Source of the DNA: Paroedura picta | Lineage: Eukaryota; Chordata; Lepidosauria; Squamata; Gekkonidae | Length of the DNA: 64,000 bases | Assembly: GCF_049243985.1 (NCBI RefSeq) | Contig: NC_135376.1 | Coordinates: 47,225,001-47,289,000 of the forward strand | Direction of reading: 5' to 3' | Shown: positions 1-15,700 of the stretch, one piece after another | Layout of the letters: every line of letters starts with the position of its first letter | Numbering within the stretch: position 1 is the first letter of the stretch | The notes under the pieces: model-generated | Told to the model about the DNA's origin: nothing | Databases searched by the model: none | What the model saw: only the letters and a program-made list of their open reading frames with translations | Position numbers and translations under genes: made by a program

Positions 1-528
1 TCCAAGATAGCATTTTATGCATTCACATCACTTAAACCTCACCCAAGGTTGCTTACATCATTCATTTCTCCTTGTAAGACTTTAAAGTGACAGAAGTTTA
101 TTTTTGCTTCAAACCAGAAACAGAACTACCTCTCTGAATTATTAATTGGGTAATGGTCCACTATTCTATCATCTGCCTCCTATACCATCAAAATTCCTAC
201 CACCATCATCATCACCTCCTCCTCCACTTTGCTTAATGCCATTTTACCCGACTTCTTTCAGATTATCATGTAACAGTAGTTGGTAAACATGGGGACTTAG
301 AAAGGAACTTGAGAGCACTCAACACAGGCTAATTTATTTGTGTGCTTTCATTACCATCTGGGACAGAGTATGCATTTCAGAGGACTTAAAATAATGGTTT
401 TGCTTACAGTTACACTGTAAGGGTTACATCTTTCATGATAACACAAGGTTTAACAGATGAATATTGGTTTTCAAATTAAATTTTCACTACTAGTACCTAA
501 GGTGAAAAAGATATTTTTTTCAAGATAC

Positions 529-735
529 CTCAGAGTCTAGGACTTTCAGATCTCGATCAGGGCTTTCATTATCTGTTAAAGTTGCTTCCCAGATTTCTTC
601 CTGAATCTCCAGCTGGTTCAAGATCTCAGAAATCCTCACATTCCTTTCCTTAACACGTGCAATCTCTAACTCCTTCATTCGAGTGACTGAGTCAAATTCT
701 TTATTAAAAGCAGTTTTCACATTATAAATAATGTC
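529..735 (-). CDS. CFAP43: CFAP43 exon 25 (last in window)
   Basis: Encodes residues 1031-1099: [20 protein letters not shown], then [20 protein letters not shown], a long amphipathic helix. Acceptor TTTCAG|GA, donor GAG|GTATCT, 69 codons in phase 0. Further exons must lie beyond the left edge; positions 1-528 are intron with nothing recognised. Confidence 0.94.
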
Positions 736-3700
736 CTGAAATATCAGACAAGAAGATGGCAATATCTCAAGGTATACTGGTGAAACCCAGAGTCACATAT
801 TAAAGCTCATATGATGGTTAATAGCAGACCCGAAAGTAACAAAACAACCATGTAAGTCCATGAAGGCAACTGGAGTAACTGTAGGACAAGCCAATGGCTA
901 CACCGATCTCAAGTGATGCGACTGACTAACTATCCGGGAATCATGCTTTATTGGCTGTTGCTGCTTCAGATCAGTTGAAAAGAACAAGAAGGTAAGTTTC
1001 AGAGTAGAAACTCCAACTACACAGGTGCTTGGTCTGTAAGCAGATGTGGATAGGTGATATTTGGCTAGGGTTGATCAGTTGCTTTTTGGCAATTTTGAAC
1101 CAAAGAGACTATTTCTATCAAGGCAGACTCAAAACTCGATTTGTAAAGTTTTTTTCACTCTGCTTTGAGAATATTATGACGTTTAAAACAATGCATGGTT
1201 TCAAACAAACGTTTTATCTAACAAGAAGTCGTGCCAGTTGTTCTTTCCCTATGGAGACAATATTTTGCTGTGCCCTCACTGCCAATAATGAATGCAGAGG
1301 CACTCATGATGGCAGCAGAGCACTTCACAGATTTATGCTCCACTAGCAGAAAAGCCTCTTGTATCTCTAAATACAACAGGCGCTAGGCCACTCCTGCCTG
1401 GACAAGGCAGGCTGGCCAAGACCTCAACGGGCCTTTTGGGGGGGGGGAGCACTGTGGGTCAGTCTGCTCGTCTTCCTGCCACCCTGGCAGCTCTACCAAG
1501 TCCTGGCAAGGTCATGGCTGGAGCTGCTTGGGGCAACAGGAGCACTGACAGGGGCTCCCTCTCCCCTCCTCCCCCCCCTCCCGGCCCACAGTCCCAGTCC
1601 CTCCGCCCTCCCTCCCAGCTCCTACTTATCAGGCTGGAACTTCTTCCAAATGGAAGAAGTTGGAGGGGAATGTGACCAGGGGTGGGACATCCTTCCTGAC
1701 TGGCCACTCATTGGACAGACAGCCAATCAGAAATGGGGCAGCTGGAACAGCCAACCTGATCTGTGGTTAGGCTTTAAGTCTGAGCTCCTCCCAGCACCCC
1801 TTACCAGCTTTATTAACTTGTTTTGCCCAGTTGTTTTGCCCAGTATCCTCTCATGTCTACCATTTTCCTCCTCCTACACTGCCAGAGAACTCTTTTGCAG
1901 TTGTTTTTTTCAAGTAGATATATTTTGTAGTGCAATTATATACAGCAAATGCTGGTGGGGAAAAAAGACTGCATTGGGAATGATGGTCACAACTGAATAT
2001 ACAGAAGTGGTACCAATGTAGGCCAGGAGGTTTGAGAGCCAGAGAACAAATCCTCCTCCCAGAAGCAGCCATTAGCTAAACCAGGGGTAGTCAAACTGCG
2101 GCCCTCCAGATGTCCATGGACTACAATTCCCAGGAGCCCCTTGCCAGTGAACGCTGTCAGGGGCTCGTGGGAATTGTAGTCCATGAACATCTGGAGGGCC
2201 GCAGTTTGACTCCCCTGAGCTAAACGATGTCTGCATCCTAATGTTCTCAGATTACTAGAGGGTGGCTACATGTTGCTAACAAATACAAATGAAAAGGTAC
2301 CCGTAATAATATAATCTGATTAATTTTCTCTTCCCGAGTGTGCATTTCCATTTGAGGATATAAAACAGATGTATCTGCACCAAAGCGAGAACTCAAGCTC
2401 CCTTCCAGAGCATGAATTGCTTCTTCATCCCGTTTCTCTCCTTCTTCTGCCTTCTCCCCTTCCTCTTTAGTGACTGGAATGTGAGACTCGAAATCAACAA
2501 TGTCCCTTCGAAGCTGAATACAAATAAATATATATATTAAAAGGTTAAAATACACATACATAGAATATCACAATGAAAATATTGTACATGGTAAAGGTAA
2601 AGGTATCCCCTGTGCAAGCACCGAGTCATGTCTGACCCTTGGGGTGACGCCCTCTAGCGTTTTCATGGCAGACTCAACATGGTATAAACTATATGAAAAT
2701 AATTAAAACTATTCAGGATTTAAAAGTCATCTTCTATGAGGACAGTGCATTATTAAATTTAGGTTTGGGCAAATTTGATTCGTTCACATAATTCATGTTG
2801 GGATAAAAGATTTTGATCATTTTGGGGAGCATGCATTTTTATTGGAAATACTTCCTCACATGCATGGCTCAGTTTGCAGGTGCTGTATGCCTTCGTGGTA
2901 AAATTTGCAATACAATACAGGAAAAGTATCACCATCGTAGTGAAGGGAAACTGAAGAGGAATTCTGGAGAGGGCAAATCCCTTCTCACAATGAACATGAA
3001 CACAAGACGCTCCTTTACACGGAATCACTGTCAGTGTTGTCAGCTCAGACTGGCAGCATCTCTCCAGGTTCTTATGTTGTGATCTTCCACATCATCTACT
3101 ACCAAGTGCTTTTAACTGGAAATGCTGTGGACTGAACCTCAGATCTTGCAGTCAAGGTAGATGCTCTCCAATGAGCCACAGCTCCTTCACATACAGTGCT
3201 TATGCTAATTTTGCTACCACAAAATCTTGTTGGAACCAACACTACAAAAAAAGAGCTGTAAATTCTAACTAAAGCAATAATCAAGACTGAAAAGAATGAT
3301 GATGAACTGATAAAAGCATTTGTGGAAGAAGACACTCATCTTGATACTTTACAGTGCCTGTTTACAACAGGATATGGAAGAGGTCTATGTTTTACATCGG
3401 TATTGCAATGAACTTTGGCTGATGCATGAAATGGAATTAACTGAAAGCACAGGACAGAAATTAAATATTAACTACTGCCATTAAATTGGATTTAATGAAT
3501 TTAGCTGTTTTATACAGCATCAGGGCTTTTAAATACAAACTTTGTTCAAATATACCCATGTCAACAAGGAGAACATCTGTTATCATAGAATCACAGAGTT
3601 GGAAGGGGCCATACAGGCCATCTAGTCCAATCTCCTGCTCAACGCAGGATCAGCCCAAAGCATCCTAAAGCATCCAAGAAAAGTGTGTATCCAACCTTTG

Positions 3701-6700
3701 CTTGAAGACTGCCAGTAAGGGGGAGCTCACCACCTCCTTAGGCAGCCTATTCCACTGCTGAACTACTCTGACTGTGAAAATTGTTTTCCTGATATATAGC
3801 CTATATCGTTGTACTTGTAGTTTAAACCCATTACTGCGTGTCCTCTCCTCTGCAGCCAACGGGAACAGCATCCTGCCCTCCTCCAAGTGACATCCTTTCA
3901 AATACTTAAAGAGGGCTATCATGTCCCCTCTCAACCTCCTTTTCTCCAGGCTGAACATTCCCAAGTCCCTCAATCTATCTTCATAGGGCTTGGTCCCTTG
4001 GCCCCAGATCATCTTCGTCGCTCTCCTCTGTACCCTTTCAATTTTATCTACGTCCTTCTTGAAGTGAGGCCTCCAGAACTGCACACAGTACTCCAGGTGT
4101 GGTCTGACCAGTGCCGTATACAATGGGACTATGACATCTTGTGATTTTGATGTGATGCCCCTGTTGATACATCCCAAAATGGCATTCGCCTTTTTTACCG
4201 CTGCATCACACTGCCTGTTCATGTTTAGTTTACAATCCACAAGTAAGTTAGAATGACCTTTCATTATAAGATCACCATAAAATGTATGCCTGTGGATGGG
4301 GAAAAGTTTTTGAGGAGGAAAAAAAATCTACCTTCAGATCTGCCTTTTCAATCTTCTTCAAATTTAGAATTTTCTGCAAGAAGCCTAGTTCTTCAGGGCT
4401 CCGTTCTTTCATAGGATAATTCTGTACTTCACACAATATGTGGAAGCTCTGTAGAAAGAACAAAGTACTATCCCGGTGAAATATCCAATTATTGCATGTT
4501 TTAAAATGCAAAATCAAAGATAGTGACAAGCGATATTAAAGAACTGCAGATGCTTCAAAATTAAAAGTTGGCTGAATGGTGCAATCCACTGGGAACATCT
4601 TCAGCATTGATCCAATGGTTATTAAAAATCACTCATGTCCTTGCGATGTTCTCGTGCATTTTAAGTAGGGATTGTTATATTTCCAGTATTCTATACGCTG
4701 TTATATACAAAAACAAAGCTGGACAAATGTCCTGAGCCTCCTGCTTAAAAAGGGCTTAAAACTGGGTTCTGAGTGTCCATAGTTCCCTCATTTAAAGAAG
4801 GCTATGTGCTCACAACTTTATTGGTTAAGTGTCCATGGGATTGCCGTTCTCTCTGTCTAAACTACCCGTTTAATGCCAGAATAGAAATAAGGGCACAGAT
4901 AACTGCAAAAGCACTGTATTGTGCTTCTCCTGCTGAATAACCCAAACCACCGCATCACTATGCTTGTGGTTCACTCTTTTTACCTAGCCTAACCATTGGA
5001 TTGTGACAAAATTTTGCTCAGGAGGGAAAATGACAATTTGCTAAAGGAGTTCTGTAACTATACAAATAGCAGTAGAATCCTGCTGACAACTCGATGTTTA
5101 ATGGGTGTACATACTGTGAAATTAGTCCTGTGTTTTACAGATCCAAGAATTATATTTCTAACCTTTAAAACTTTACAAGTTTTAACTTTGGACAAAAGTG
5201 TGAATGAAAAGAACTTACTCTAACCGAGCGACCTTTAACAGACATGGCATTCCAGCAATCTTCTTTGAGGATCTCACGTAAATAGGCATTGGCTAGATTC
5301 TCCATCTCTATGTCCTTCCTTACCTTTTTTTTTTTTAACACCAAAGAAAGCAAATGGGGAAAGGGACATTACACTATTTTTCAGTATTGCTGAGGTAAAG
5401 CTAGTACTACTCATAGACATCACAGTATTTGCAAATTCCAGAAACATCCCAAATATTAACCCCACATCATTTCACAGGAGGAGAATGTAGAGTGGTAACT
5501 CAGAATATTTGACAAACTATATATCAAAATCATTCCCATCTTCCACCTCAATGGGACTTGGGTAGGTATATATGTAGTAGTTGTCAATAATGAAGCAAAG
5601 ATCTTGAAGAATATGATTTCCATTGGCAATTTTCTTTATAAATACTTTTCTGTGAATCCTAAAGCTGAAGCCTAAGTACATTAACAGGCAGTAACCGGGG
5701 TCCTACCCACATCACCTCCATTTTTTCTTCCCTCAGACCCTTGCAGGTTCCATTTTACTTATATGTATCATTAAAAAAAACAAAAACAAAAACACTCTAA
5801 GCCTTTGATAATGACAGCAGTTACTATTCATTCAGTTAACAATAAGGCTACAATGCCAACCTGGAAAAGCATTTTACTGTTTTCACTCTCCCCACTGAAA
5901 TGTCTTCTCCAAAATCTTAGTAATAAGTTATAAATATAGCTCCTTTCTCTCTCTACCACCACCTCTTTAGGCCTTTCTATGAATATAGACATCCAAAAAT
6001 ATAATAAAGTTATGCAGGAACCTATAATTTATGCAACTGTTTCTTCTTTAAAAATATTATAAAATAGATTTGGATTTCCTTGCTGCTACTTTTCAGACGT
6101 TTTTGATGCAGAAACCATGTTCCTTGTTTGTAGAGATACAATTTCTATATCACATACATTTTAAAGGAACTGAATGTAAAATTTGACAAACTGTAACTAC
6201 ACAGAAATCAGAACTGTGCAGTCTAGTGTTTCAGTGATGCATTTTTACAAATGTAATCAACTTCGTGCTATTAGTTCTAAAGAGAAAACTCCCCACCTTA
6301 CAACATTTATACAGGATTTAGCTTTCCTGGTTCTCTCTCTTTGGCCCAGTGCTTCATTCTTGTATGTGATCAATCAAATGAAGCCCCCATCTCAACCCTA
6401 TGTGTAGCGTACCCGTGCCACTTCTTTTTCACTTTGTATTTGTTGCCTCTCTTGTTCTTCTGTGTCCACGTTGAATTCTTGTTGGTCCAGTTTCTCAATT
6501 GCAGGTGCCTTTGCATTTTCATACATCATTTCCTGAATCTGTTTTTTTTTAAAGCAGAAAAGTATCAGTGATACAGAAATATATATCTGTGAACGGATTA
6601 CATTTTGCACAAAACTGCAAGTACTTTGCTGTTTATGCAATAAGCATACACAGTCTGATGGGAAGACATATATTTCCAAACATGTGGAAGAAACACAGAC

Positions 6701-9700
6701 CCCAGACTGCATCTTCTGTGTAAACACTTCGTGTTTTTCAAGCAAGTATCATATTACCCATGCAACTATATTAAAAGGCGCCTATAGAAAACCAGCATGG
6801 TGCAGAGAATGGCAGTTGAAGGTGGTAATCCCAAATAAATCCTTGCCTAGTATCTGGTTCTATGACCAATTAGGCACTGCAGCTGCTACACCGAGCTTCC
6901 ATCGCGTCGGAGCCGAATGCCCCGCTTTCTCCCGATTATACACAAGGAGGAGCTTCCAGGGTGCACACTGGCTACCCTGGCACAATGGCCCCGCGCAGGC
7001 AATGTGGAGCCGGAAGTGCCGAGCATGCGCTGAAGCGCCAGCAATGGCAGTGAAGGGAAGATTGGGAGCATAGCTCCCCAGCAGTATGATGGTGGGGAGC
7101 AGCATGCTGCTCTCCCACCATGGTGGGGGTGGGGGGATGCCCCTGTCAGCTCCGTGGAGCCACGGAGCTGGCAGAAGCAAGAGATGGCCCTGCAGGGACG
7201 CCATTGGTCGGGGGAGGAGTCAGGCATGAATGTCCGGCTTCTCCGATTATGCACAGGTCTGGCCCGAGCCAGCCCTTGCCTGCACCCACTGCGATCCCCG
7301 GCCTGTGGAAGAACCCACATTCCTTTAATGCGGGTCTTCCAATGGCCTGGGTCAGGCCAGGCGTTGGATGGCGGTGACATCGGGCATAATCGGGGATTTT
7401 CCCCGAAGCACTGTCACCGCCACTTCGGCCTTTCTGGTCCGTGCATAATCGGTCTATGGGTGACTTTGAGCAAGTCACTTTCTTTCCATATAACCTACAT
7501 CAAAGGATTGTCGCAGGGATAAAATGAGATAGCTCTATGAATTCTACCCACACTTTCCTCAAAGAATGGTAAGTTTCAAAATAAAAAATCACAGAATATA
7601 TACTAGCTTCAAAGCCCGTTCCTAAGAAAGGGTCCCTTCCCCTGGCCCCTTGCCAGGCAGCTTAAGGTGGCTTTGGACCGCAGCTCGCAGCCAGATCAAG
7701 TGGGGTGGGCGAAGGTTGGGCAGCTCGAGACAGAGCTGCTTAGCAGGCAGTCAGCAGGCCGGGAGGCCCTCGTCAGCGGGCCCAGCATAGCAGGCCAAGA
7801 GGCCCTTGTTAGCAAGCCCTCCACCACAACACTTTGCCCAGAGCCCTCTCCCCTTTCCTGCTGCTGGCTCCAGGCACTGAGGCATCTGAGAGCAAAGAGG
7901 CTAGAATCCAGGGATGGAGGGCAAGAGCCCCAGGGGCAGGGTCAATCAGGGCAAAGCTGGCTGCACCCTGATTGGCCCTATTCTAACTTGGACAGTCCCA
8001 CCCCCTCCTTTAGAGGCACGGGCTATTTTCAAGTAGTATGGTTGGTTAGGAAATGGGTTATTAAATTTGACCATGCCAGCAAACAGGCCTGTGTAAGGGG
8101 TGTATGTGCCACTTTTTGCAATGGGGACACTCAGTCTTTGACTCTAGCCTTTTTATCTAAGCCTTCTTACAAATCCTGGACATAGATATCTTTAACCGCT
8201 CCTGCAGAGTGGAATAAATAAAAGATTAAGCCCTAAGGGGGAGGAGAAAGGGCAGGCTCTGTCCGGGATAAAAACCTGGAGGGCTTAATCAGGAGCTGCG
8301 AAGCTCCTACAGCAGGCTCTTCTACAGCAGGCTTAATTTCTAGTCATTTTATATTAGGCAAACTTATTGTCCTGCCAACTGCAGAACCAGGGACAAGGGC
8401 TCAACTAAACATATGCTGACTGCTACTGCTGCTGTGCATATGGAGTAATACAGACCATTGATCACTTCATCTTATTCTGTGATCGATGGATTCCATTCAG
8501 ATACTTCTGCATTATACAGATCCTGAGAAAATTGGTGTAATGCAGAAGTCTCTGAATGGAGTCCATCAATCACAGAATAATGAGCTGCCTGTCAAATTAC
8601 TTTTGTTGGTAGACGCTAGTCTGGAAATAAGGCATTCTGTTGCCAAATTCTCAGCACTTACACGTTTTAATTTATGCTGTTATTTTAAGGTGTATTGCTC
8701 TGTATTTAAATACTGCATCTGTATTGACTCTACTCAAGACCTTCGGACAGAGGAGCAGAATAACAAAGGAAAGGAAATTGTCTCCCAAACTTCATAAAAA
8801 AGAAATTGGATGTGTGTGTTTGTAAAATAATTGTAATTTTTCCATCCCAGTATCTGCCACACTGCTCTCACTCCTCATTTGGGCAATCAGCCTGCAAGCA
8901 GACCTAAATCAAAATGGTTTTGTGGAGAGAAACCCAGCCTTCATGGTGGGGATCCTTCACTGCGCTCCCTCTCTCAGGAGCCTTGGAGGTGGGGTCTTTT
9001 CCTCTAATCATTGACATCTGGGTTAAACCCCCTTCTTTTTCCAATTTGACACCCAGAGGAGCAACAAACAATGTTTCTGTAATACTGGCCATGACAAGGC
9101 ATGCAAGGAAGAATTCAGTCTAGACTAATATAAGTATGTATAAAAACCACAATGTTATGAGCAATGTCATCATTCCCCCTCATGGCTATAGGCAAGCTGA
9201 AGAGAAAATATCTTTGCCATGCCCCCAAGCAACAGCCTGAACATTCTTCAACTCTTCACCTTTTTACGGAGTTTTTTAATTCCCTGTTTCACTTCTTTTC
9301 TCTTATCAGCAAACCTGGCAGTTTCTTCCTTGATAGCCTGGCATGTATCAGAGAGACGGACAGCAGAGAGAAATAGCAGAAAAGACCAAAATACTAGTTA
9401 ACAATGGGCTTGGATACATGAAGCAAAAACACAGGTAATAATGTGAAAACAATCTTTCCATCTATTGCTTTCATCAAGAAGCAGTTCTGCAGCATCTTTA
9501 TTTCTTTGATGCTTAGAATCAAAGCTGTGTCTAGCAGCAGACTGGGCCCACCCAACAATTGAGCAAGATAGGAGTTTATAGACAGGCACAACTGAAATAG
9601 AAAGTAGGGCAGCAGCATATATACAATCTCAGTGGCTTGACTTCCCTAATTCAATATCGCTCCCTCAGCTGCTTGACTTCTCTAATTCAAAATATGCTAA

Positions 9701-12700
9701 GAGATGAGGCCGAGAGAGGTTAGGCTAAGAAAGAAGGCCAAGCTAGATGATAGTGTAGTCCCGAATCTGCCACAATGACACAGCACATTTTAAAGCCTGT
9801 TTTTCAAAAAAAGAAAAAGAAAAAACTTTTAGAATTGCTGTGGGGACCCCATCCTGCAGAGACACGAAAGGCTCCTGTCTCCCCAGCCATGTCATTTTCA
9901 AGACACGTGGTATTGGCTACTTTGGCCCAGTGACTGGCCCAAGGACATCTAACTAGCTTCCGTGGCAGTGTGGGGACACAAACCAGGATCTCACAGATTC
10001 TAGTCTGTTATTCTAGCTGCTATACCATGCTGGTTTTTAAAAACAGGCTTCTGCACAGAGCAGTGTGACAGAAAACAATAATTCTATGTGCAATTGAGAC
10101 TTGGCAGTACCTTCTCTGCTTTCTGATCTAACCATGTAGCTTCAGAACGTTTTTCTTGAGTCAGAAGGAAATACTCATCCTCCTCTTCGATTTCAACACT
10201 TGAACCCCTCTTAAACTTTATCTGAAATTAATTCAAGCAGATTATGTTATCCTCTGATAATTCCCTGAGACCTAATAGTTTTCAGCATCTGATTTTTAGC
10301 AGTTTAGTAGACTGAATTTTAATTGGCTTTAATTTGTTTTTTTTCCTTTTATTTCTGTTACAAATGCCAACAGTTTGAAATAAATGCTTAGGATAAAATA
10401 AACTAAATACTGCAGTGATTGAACCTACACACCCTCAGAAAAAGAGTTGTCAATTCATGTAGCACTGTCTGCCAGGATTATTGCTAGACCTGTACAAAAA
10501 TTATTGAATGCATAAGACATACATTTTTTTTAGAAAGTACTGTTTCTAATTAGAAGCTGTTGTTTTTTGTTCCACTTTGGCTCTTGCTCGATGCTGTAAA
10601 TTCTTGCCACCTTTTCCTTTACTTCAGAAAGGATTCTGAACTACATTAAGTGCTGGATCTGACAACACTTTCCACTCAAGCTGTCAAAAGTATTTTCAAC
10701 ATGGAACAGGTTTGTGTAGTTTCTCCATTGCCAGTTCTGCCAGTTCACCACAGTAGAAAAACGGATTCCATATGGCAAAAATAGCCATTGCTCTCTTCCC
10801 CCTACCACTAGGGCTTTTTGAATAGTTTAACAGCTTATATAAATTTCCAGATTTTTTAAAAAGAAGTGATCCAGCTCTTTTCACAGGTAAGCAGGACAGA
10901 CTGACAATTCGTGGTCTCTCTCTTATGTATACCCTTCCCTCAAGGAGCTCAAAATGCATAAAATGGGGTTATCCCAGTTCATCCTAAATAATTCTGTGAA
11001 GTAGCTTTGGTTGAGATAGTGATTATATCTGTTAGAAGAAACTGTTTATCCAGTTGTTTCCCAACTCTTAAGCACTCAACACATTTTCACTGCACAATCT
11101 GATACATCCAAATCTGTAAGACCTGAGAATCACTTTGGAAGAGTGCAGAGCTTAATGGCCCTCCTGATATCATTGCCCATTCTGGCATACTGCTCAGAAA
11201 TGTATTCTCCTTGAAAATATAGTTGCTTAAGTTGCTAAGAAGATAATTCCCAAAGTCAACTGCATCCTTCAATTTGCGCTCACTGATCCTCCTGGAGAAA
11301 AACAGAAAAACCAAGAGAGCAGAAACCTCATAGAATTGCACTGCCATGATTAATAGGTCAAACAAACATTTTTACACTCTCATCCTATTTGTGTTTACTC
11401 AAAAACAAGCATGCACAAGATTGCATCCTTAATTATTTATTTTATTTGTTCATACCTCAACCGGGACCCAAAGTAGCTTACCTCTTTCTCTCCTTCATTT
11501 TATCCTCTGTGGGGTAGGTTAGGCTGACAGTATGTGACTAGTCCAAGGGCCCAGTGACTTTATTAATCCTTTAAAATCCCCACTTCTGTGACACAAGTGG
11601 GGATTTGAACCTGGGTCTCTGAGACATTCTTAACCATTACATCAAACTGGCTCTCAAATAATCAAATTGACTAGTGCTGATAAACGTAACTAAATTCTTG
11701 ATAGCAAAGAATCCCAAATTCTTCCCAGAGGTTTTTTTTACCGTAATCTGGGAAAGGGCTGCTTTATCTGTCTTTCTCCCAGGAAAGCTCCTATGCACAG
11801 ACCCTGCAAGCCCTAGGTAGCAGCCGACTGTACATTTTGTGCCAGTGAATAATACAGAAATTTCTGCTGAAATAGAACAGAAGTCCAGTGGCACCTTAAA
11901 TATTTTAAATAATAATTATATTCTAGCATATACAATGGACTCTTGTAACATTTTGGCTAATTATTTAAACTCATCTCTAGTACTATAATCTATACTCATA
12001 TGCCCCAAATAAACAATGGCCCAGATTTCATTATACATACCACTCCACACACACAAACATACAGAACATATTGTCTCTATAAAAGAAATCCAGAGGGACT
12101 TGCGTATCAAGTGGTTTCAGTACCATGTATTATATGGCACAAAATATACTGCAAAAAATGTTGTGCATTTAGTCATTTAGTAATTCAACCTTGATACCTG
12201 TTATAAATGTAATCCTCCTCCTATATGTTTGGTATGCCCTCTTTATACAAGCAACAACTTTGTACTGTAAGTAATGCAACATTTTGCCAAATTTGATATC
12301 TTTGTTGATTCTTATTACGTGCAATACTTTTATGCCCTGAATAGTTAGGTTCATACATACTTCCATTTCATCAAAACAATTGCTCCATCCAAACCGCTGG
12401 TGAGTAAGAATTGGCCATCCAGTGAGAATGCCAGTGACCTGATTCCAAGTTCATGATACGAATGACAGAGCTCACGAGCTAGAATGTCCTTTGAGAGAGG
12501 AGAGAGAAGACAAGAAATAGCACAGGCTGTTAGGAGAAGGGAGATAAATTTTGCTGGAGAGGGATGGTGCTGGACAGAGGAAATGTGAAATCCTACAGCC
12601 TGCAAGATCCATGGTTAAGAGATGAAGAACATAATGTGTTGGCACTGTCCCAATAATTTTCATGCAATGTAGCTCATCTCACCAAAGAGCTTGAGAAGAC

Positions 12701-15700
12701 TTGCAATTAAAAACTGAAATACATAACAAAACTTTGAGTAGCTCTGTTTTAGGGGATACCTGGCAGCCATGTTTACCGTTAAGAAGGCAACATTTATTGG
12801 CAGATGGAAGTCTATGAATAGACAAAACTTTCTTTGAGTTACATCTTGCTCACAAACTGGCCTTTATTTAGACTATAGGCCTTTATTTAGACAACATAAC
12901 CATGCTGACTCAATGCTGCTGTGACCTTCCTTCAGACTGGACTACTGTGCTTTTTGCAGGGCTGCAGAGATCTACTGAGAATGACACACAGAATTACCAA
13001 AGATGTAGCATCATGGATAATTAATACTCCACTTTCAGCTATTGAAGCTAGCCATTTGCCGTGGGGTGACAAATGCAGGAAAGCTTGTCCAAACTGTTTG
13101 CTGGGTACCCTCTTCTCTGATTTCATAATTGGTGAATCTTTCCAGCTTACCTGTGAACCAAGCAGATAATACCAAGTAATAGACACAAAGGTGATAGTAT
13201 TAAAGGATGCTCGTATAAAATGGAATGAAAAAAGCCATACTAAACTGTATACAAACTAGCTAATAACAGTGCTTCCTATTCATATTCACCATGCCTTCAG
13301 AACTAAGGGTTCTCTGATACCTTAAAGGCTAATGAATTTATTATAAGCTTTCATGAGCTACAGTCCACTTTATCAGATGCAAGCCTGACACCAGAGAAGC
13401 TTCTCCTCTCCTTATCTAGGGACATAGCTCCATTCTCTCTTTCAACTCCACTTATGTACACTTCAAAACACACCCTCAGATTTTCAAACCAACACATTGC
13501 TTATTAACTATTCCATTTACCACCTTCCTTGTCAATCCTTTATCAAACCCATTCTTCTCTTTTCAGCTCTATTAATGAGAGACAGACTTTGCTCCTTCTG
13601 TGTTCTATATCCATGCTGCTATTACATAAATGTTAATGTTTATTTAGGCCTAACAATGGAATCCTTTCACCTGCAATTCATATTTGGCACTGTCCCACCT
13701 TTTGTAACCTGGTGAAGATGGCCTTATTTATCAGGGATTTTAATTTGTGGTTAGATCTGATCCTCTGCCTCTGGCACTAAGAGCAATTGCACAGTTGTGT
13801 CTGGTTGTATTCATTGCAGTTTATTCTGCTGATGCAAAAACACCACAGCATTTCATCGTTTTTATACTGTTCATTATTTTTTGCCCTTGATGGATACTTT
13901 ACAGGGGTCTGTTGTGTCACCACAGAATAGAAATGTGGCATGGGCCAGGACTCTGACCCTGCTGGCAGGAAGGAATCTAAAGATTCCAAGGAAGAGGAAG
14001 TCAGGATCTCAAAGTTAAAGCAGGAGGAAGCAGATACTTCTTCAGAGATCCTTTGGGGGAATGGAGGAGTACCAATAGGCACTTCATATCACCCGTTCCT
14101 GAAGAAGTAGCTTGACTCTATTCCATTCTTTGAACACTGAGAAGACATCCAGCCCCCTCTCCCCCCCCCGCCCCAATGATTGGTAGCTCCAGCAGTACTT
14201 ATTGAGCCCTGAAAACAAAAGTAGCCTCATTCCCACTTGAACATTCTAATGTCTGGCCCCTTTTAATTCATCAATAGCCCTTTTCTCAGAGGCAGAACAT
14301 GAATTATACAATTACCTGCAGAAGTATTCTCATTTGGCTCTAGACTAACATTGAAGCAACCCACAAGAGGGTCTGTGTCCCACAGAACTACAGCAAGCTA
14401 CAAGCTTTATGTTTGCTAGCTGCCCCCTCACTGCTATGTCCTGCTTTATCCTGCCTGGCCTAGCTCACCCTTGCTTCCTTTTGCTGATGCTATTCTGCTA
14501 CCCCTGCTTCGGGATAACAGCATTTTCACATATATGCTGGCTACAAATAAATAAACAAATGGAGGAATCAAGAAGTACTAGCTACTGATTAAGTCTCAGC
14601 AATCTTGCCTCTGTTCTGAAGGCCCCTTGGACCCTGGGATGCAGTGTGCATACACAGGACTCCAGTCCCTACCAAAGCTGTTATTGTTACAAATGAAGTT
14701 CTCGCAATTGTCCACTCCCCACCTCTGGTAATACAAAGTGAGAGAGCATTGAAAAGAACCCCATTTGTAGTATGAATGCCATTCAGAGATTGAGAATCAT
14801 AGGCCCTGCCATGAGTGAGTGATGTCACTTCTCCAAGAAAGGAACTGGAGGACTGACCTTTCACCAAATTTAATATGCTGGACACTGAGATTTCTCACAA
14901 AATGTCCAGCTTGGATTTTTTTTCCTGGGGGGGGGGGAGACACTGTTCTTAAGGCTGGTCAATAGTAAGGGAATAAAGCAAGGGCTACAGAAGGTATCTA
15001 ATCTGTTGACACAGTAATCAACAACATAATGGTGCACAACCTGCTTGAAAAGTATATAAAGCTTTATTTCGGAATTAACATATTTGATAGAGAAAAGGAG
15101 AGACAGAATAGATTTCTAATGACAGCTCTAGCTGAGAGGGTTAAGACCGAGTGAAGCACTTCTGAGAAGAAGGGGGAAATTGCCCTCAGAGTAGCAATCT
15201 GGAGACAGACAAGGGCCTAGTCTGCACACAATAGATAAGGCACTTTCAATGCACTTTAGAAGTAGATTTTCCTGTTCTGCACAGGAAAATCCAGCTGCCA
15301 AAGCACATTGAATGTGCATTATCTACTGTGTGCAGACTAGGCCAAGGAATGGCACTTAACACAAGAGAAGGTGCTGACCACACTATTCTATCTAATTTTC
15401 TTCTTGCTGCCCCCAGTACATCAGACATTGTCTTTTCCAACAGGATCCTGTTTCAGAAAATTTGTTTTGGTTATTATTAAAAGAAGCAAAATTGATTAAC
15501 TGTTCTCTTGTGCCACACAGTCATACCTTCGAAGCAAAATGGTATTTACAGATGAAAGGGGCATGACTAGTATAGCCATACACAGTGGTGTCCTTCCGCT
15601 TGACCAGCGAATTCAGAGGGAATTCTAAGTCATAAGAACGCTTCCGAATAACCTGGTCCTTCAACAGACCCCTTTCACTGATACACTCCTCATTATCTGC

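Noticed and set aside
6860-8185. Open frames up to 172 codons on both strands
   Set aside because: They fall in the GC-rich insertion and a Helitron-like element; no conserved motif was seen.
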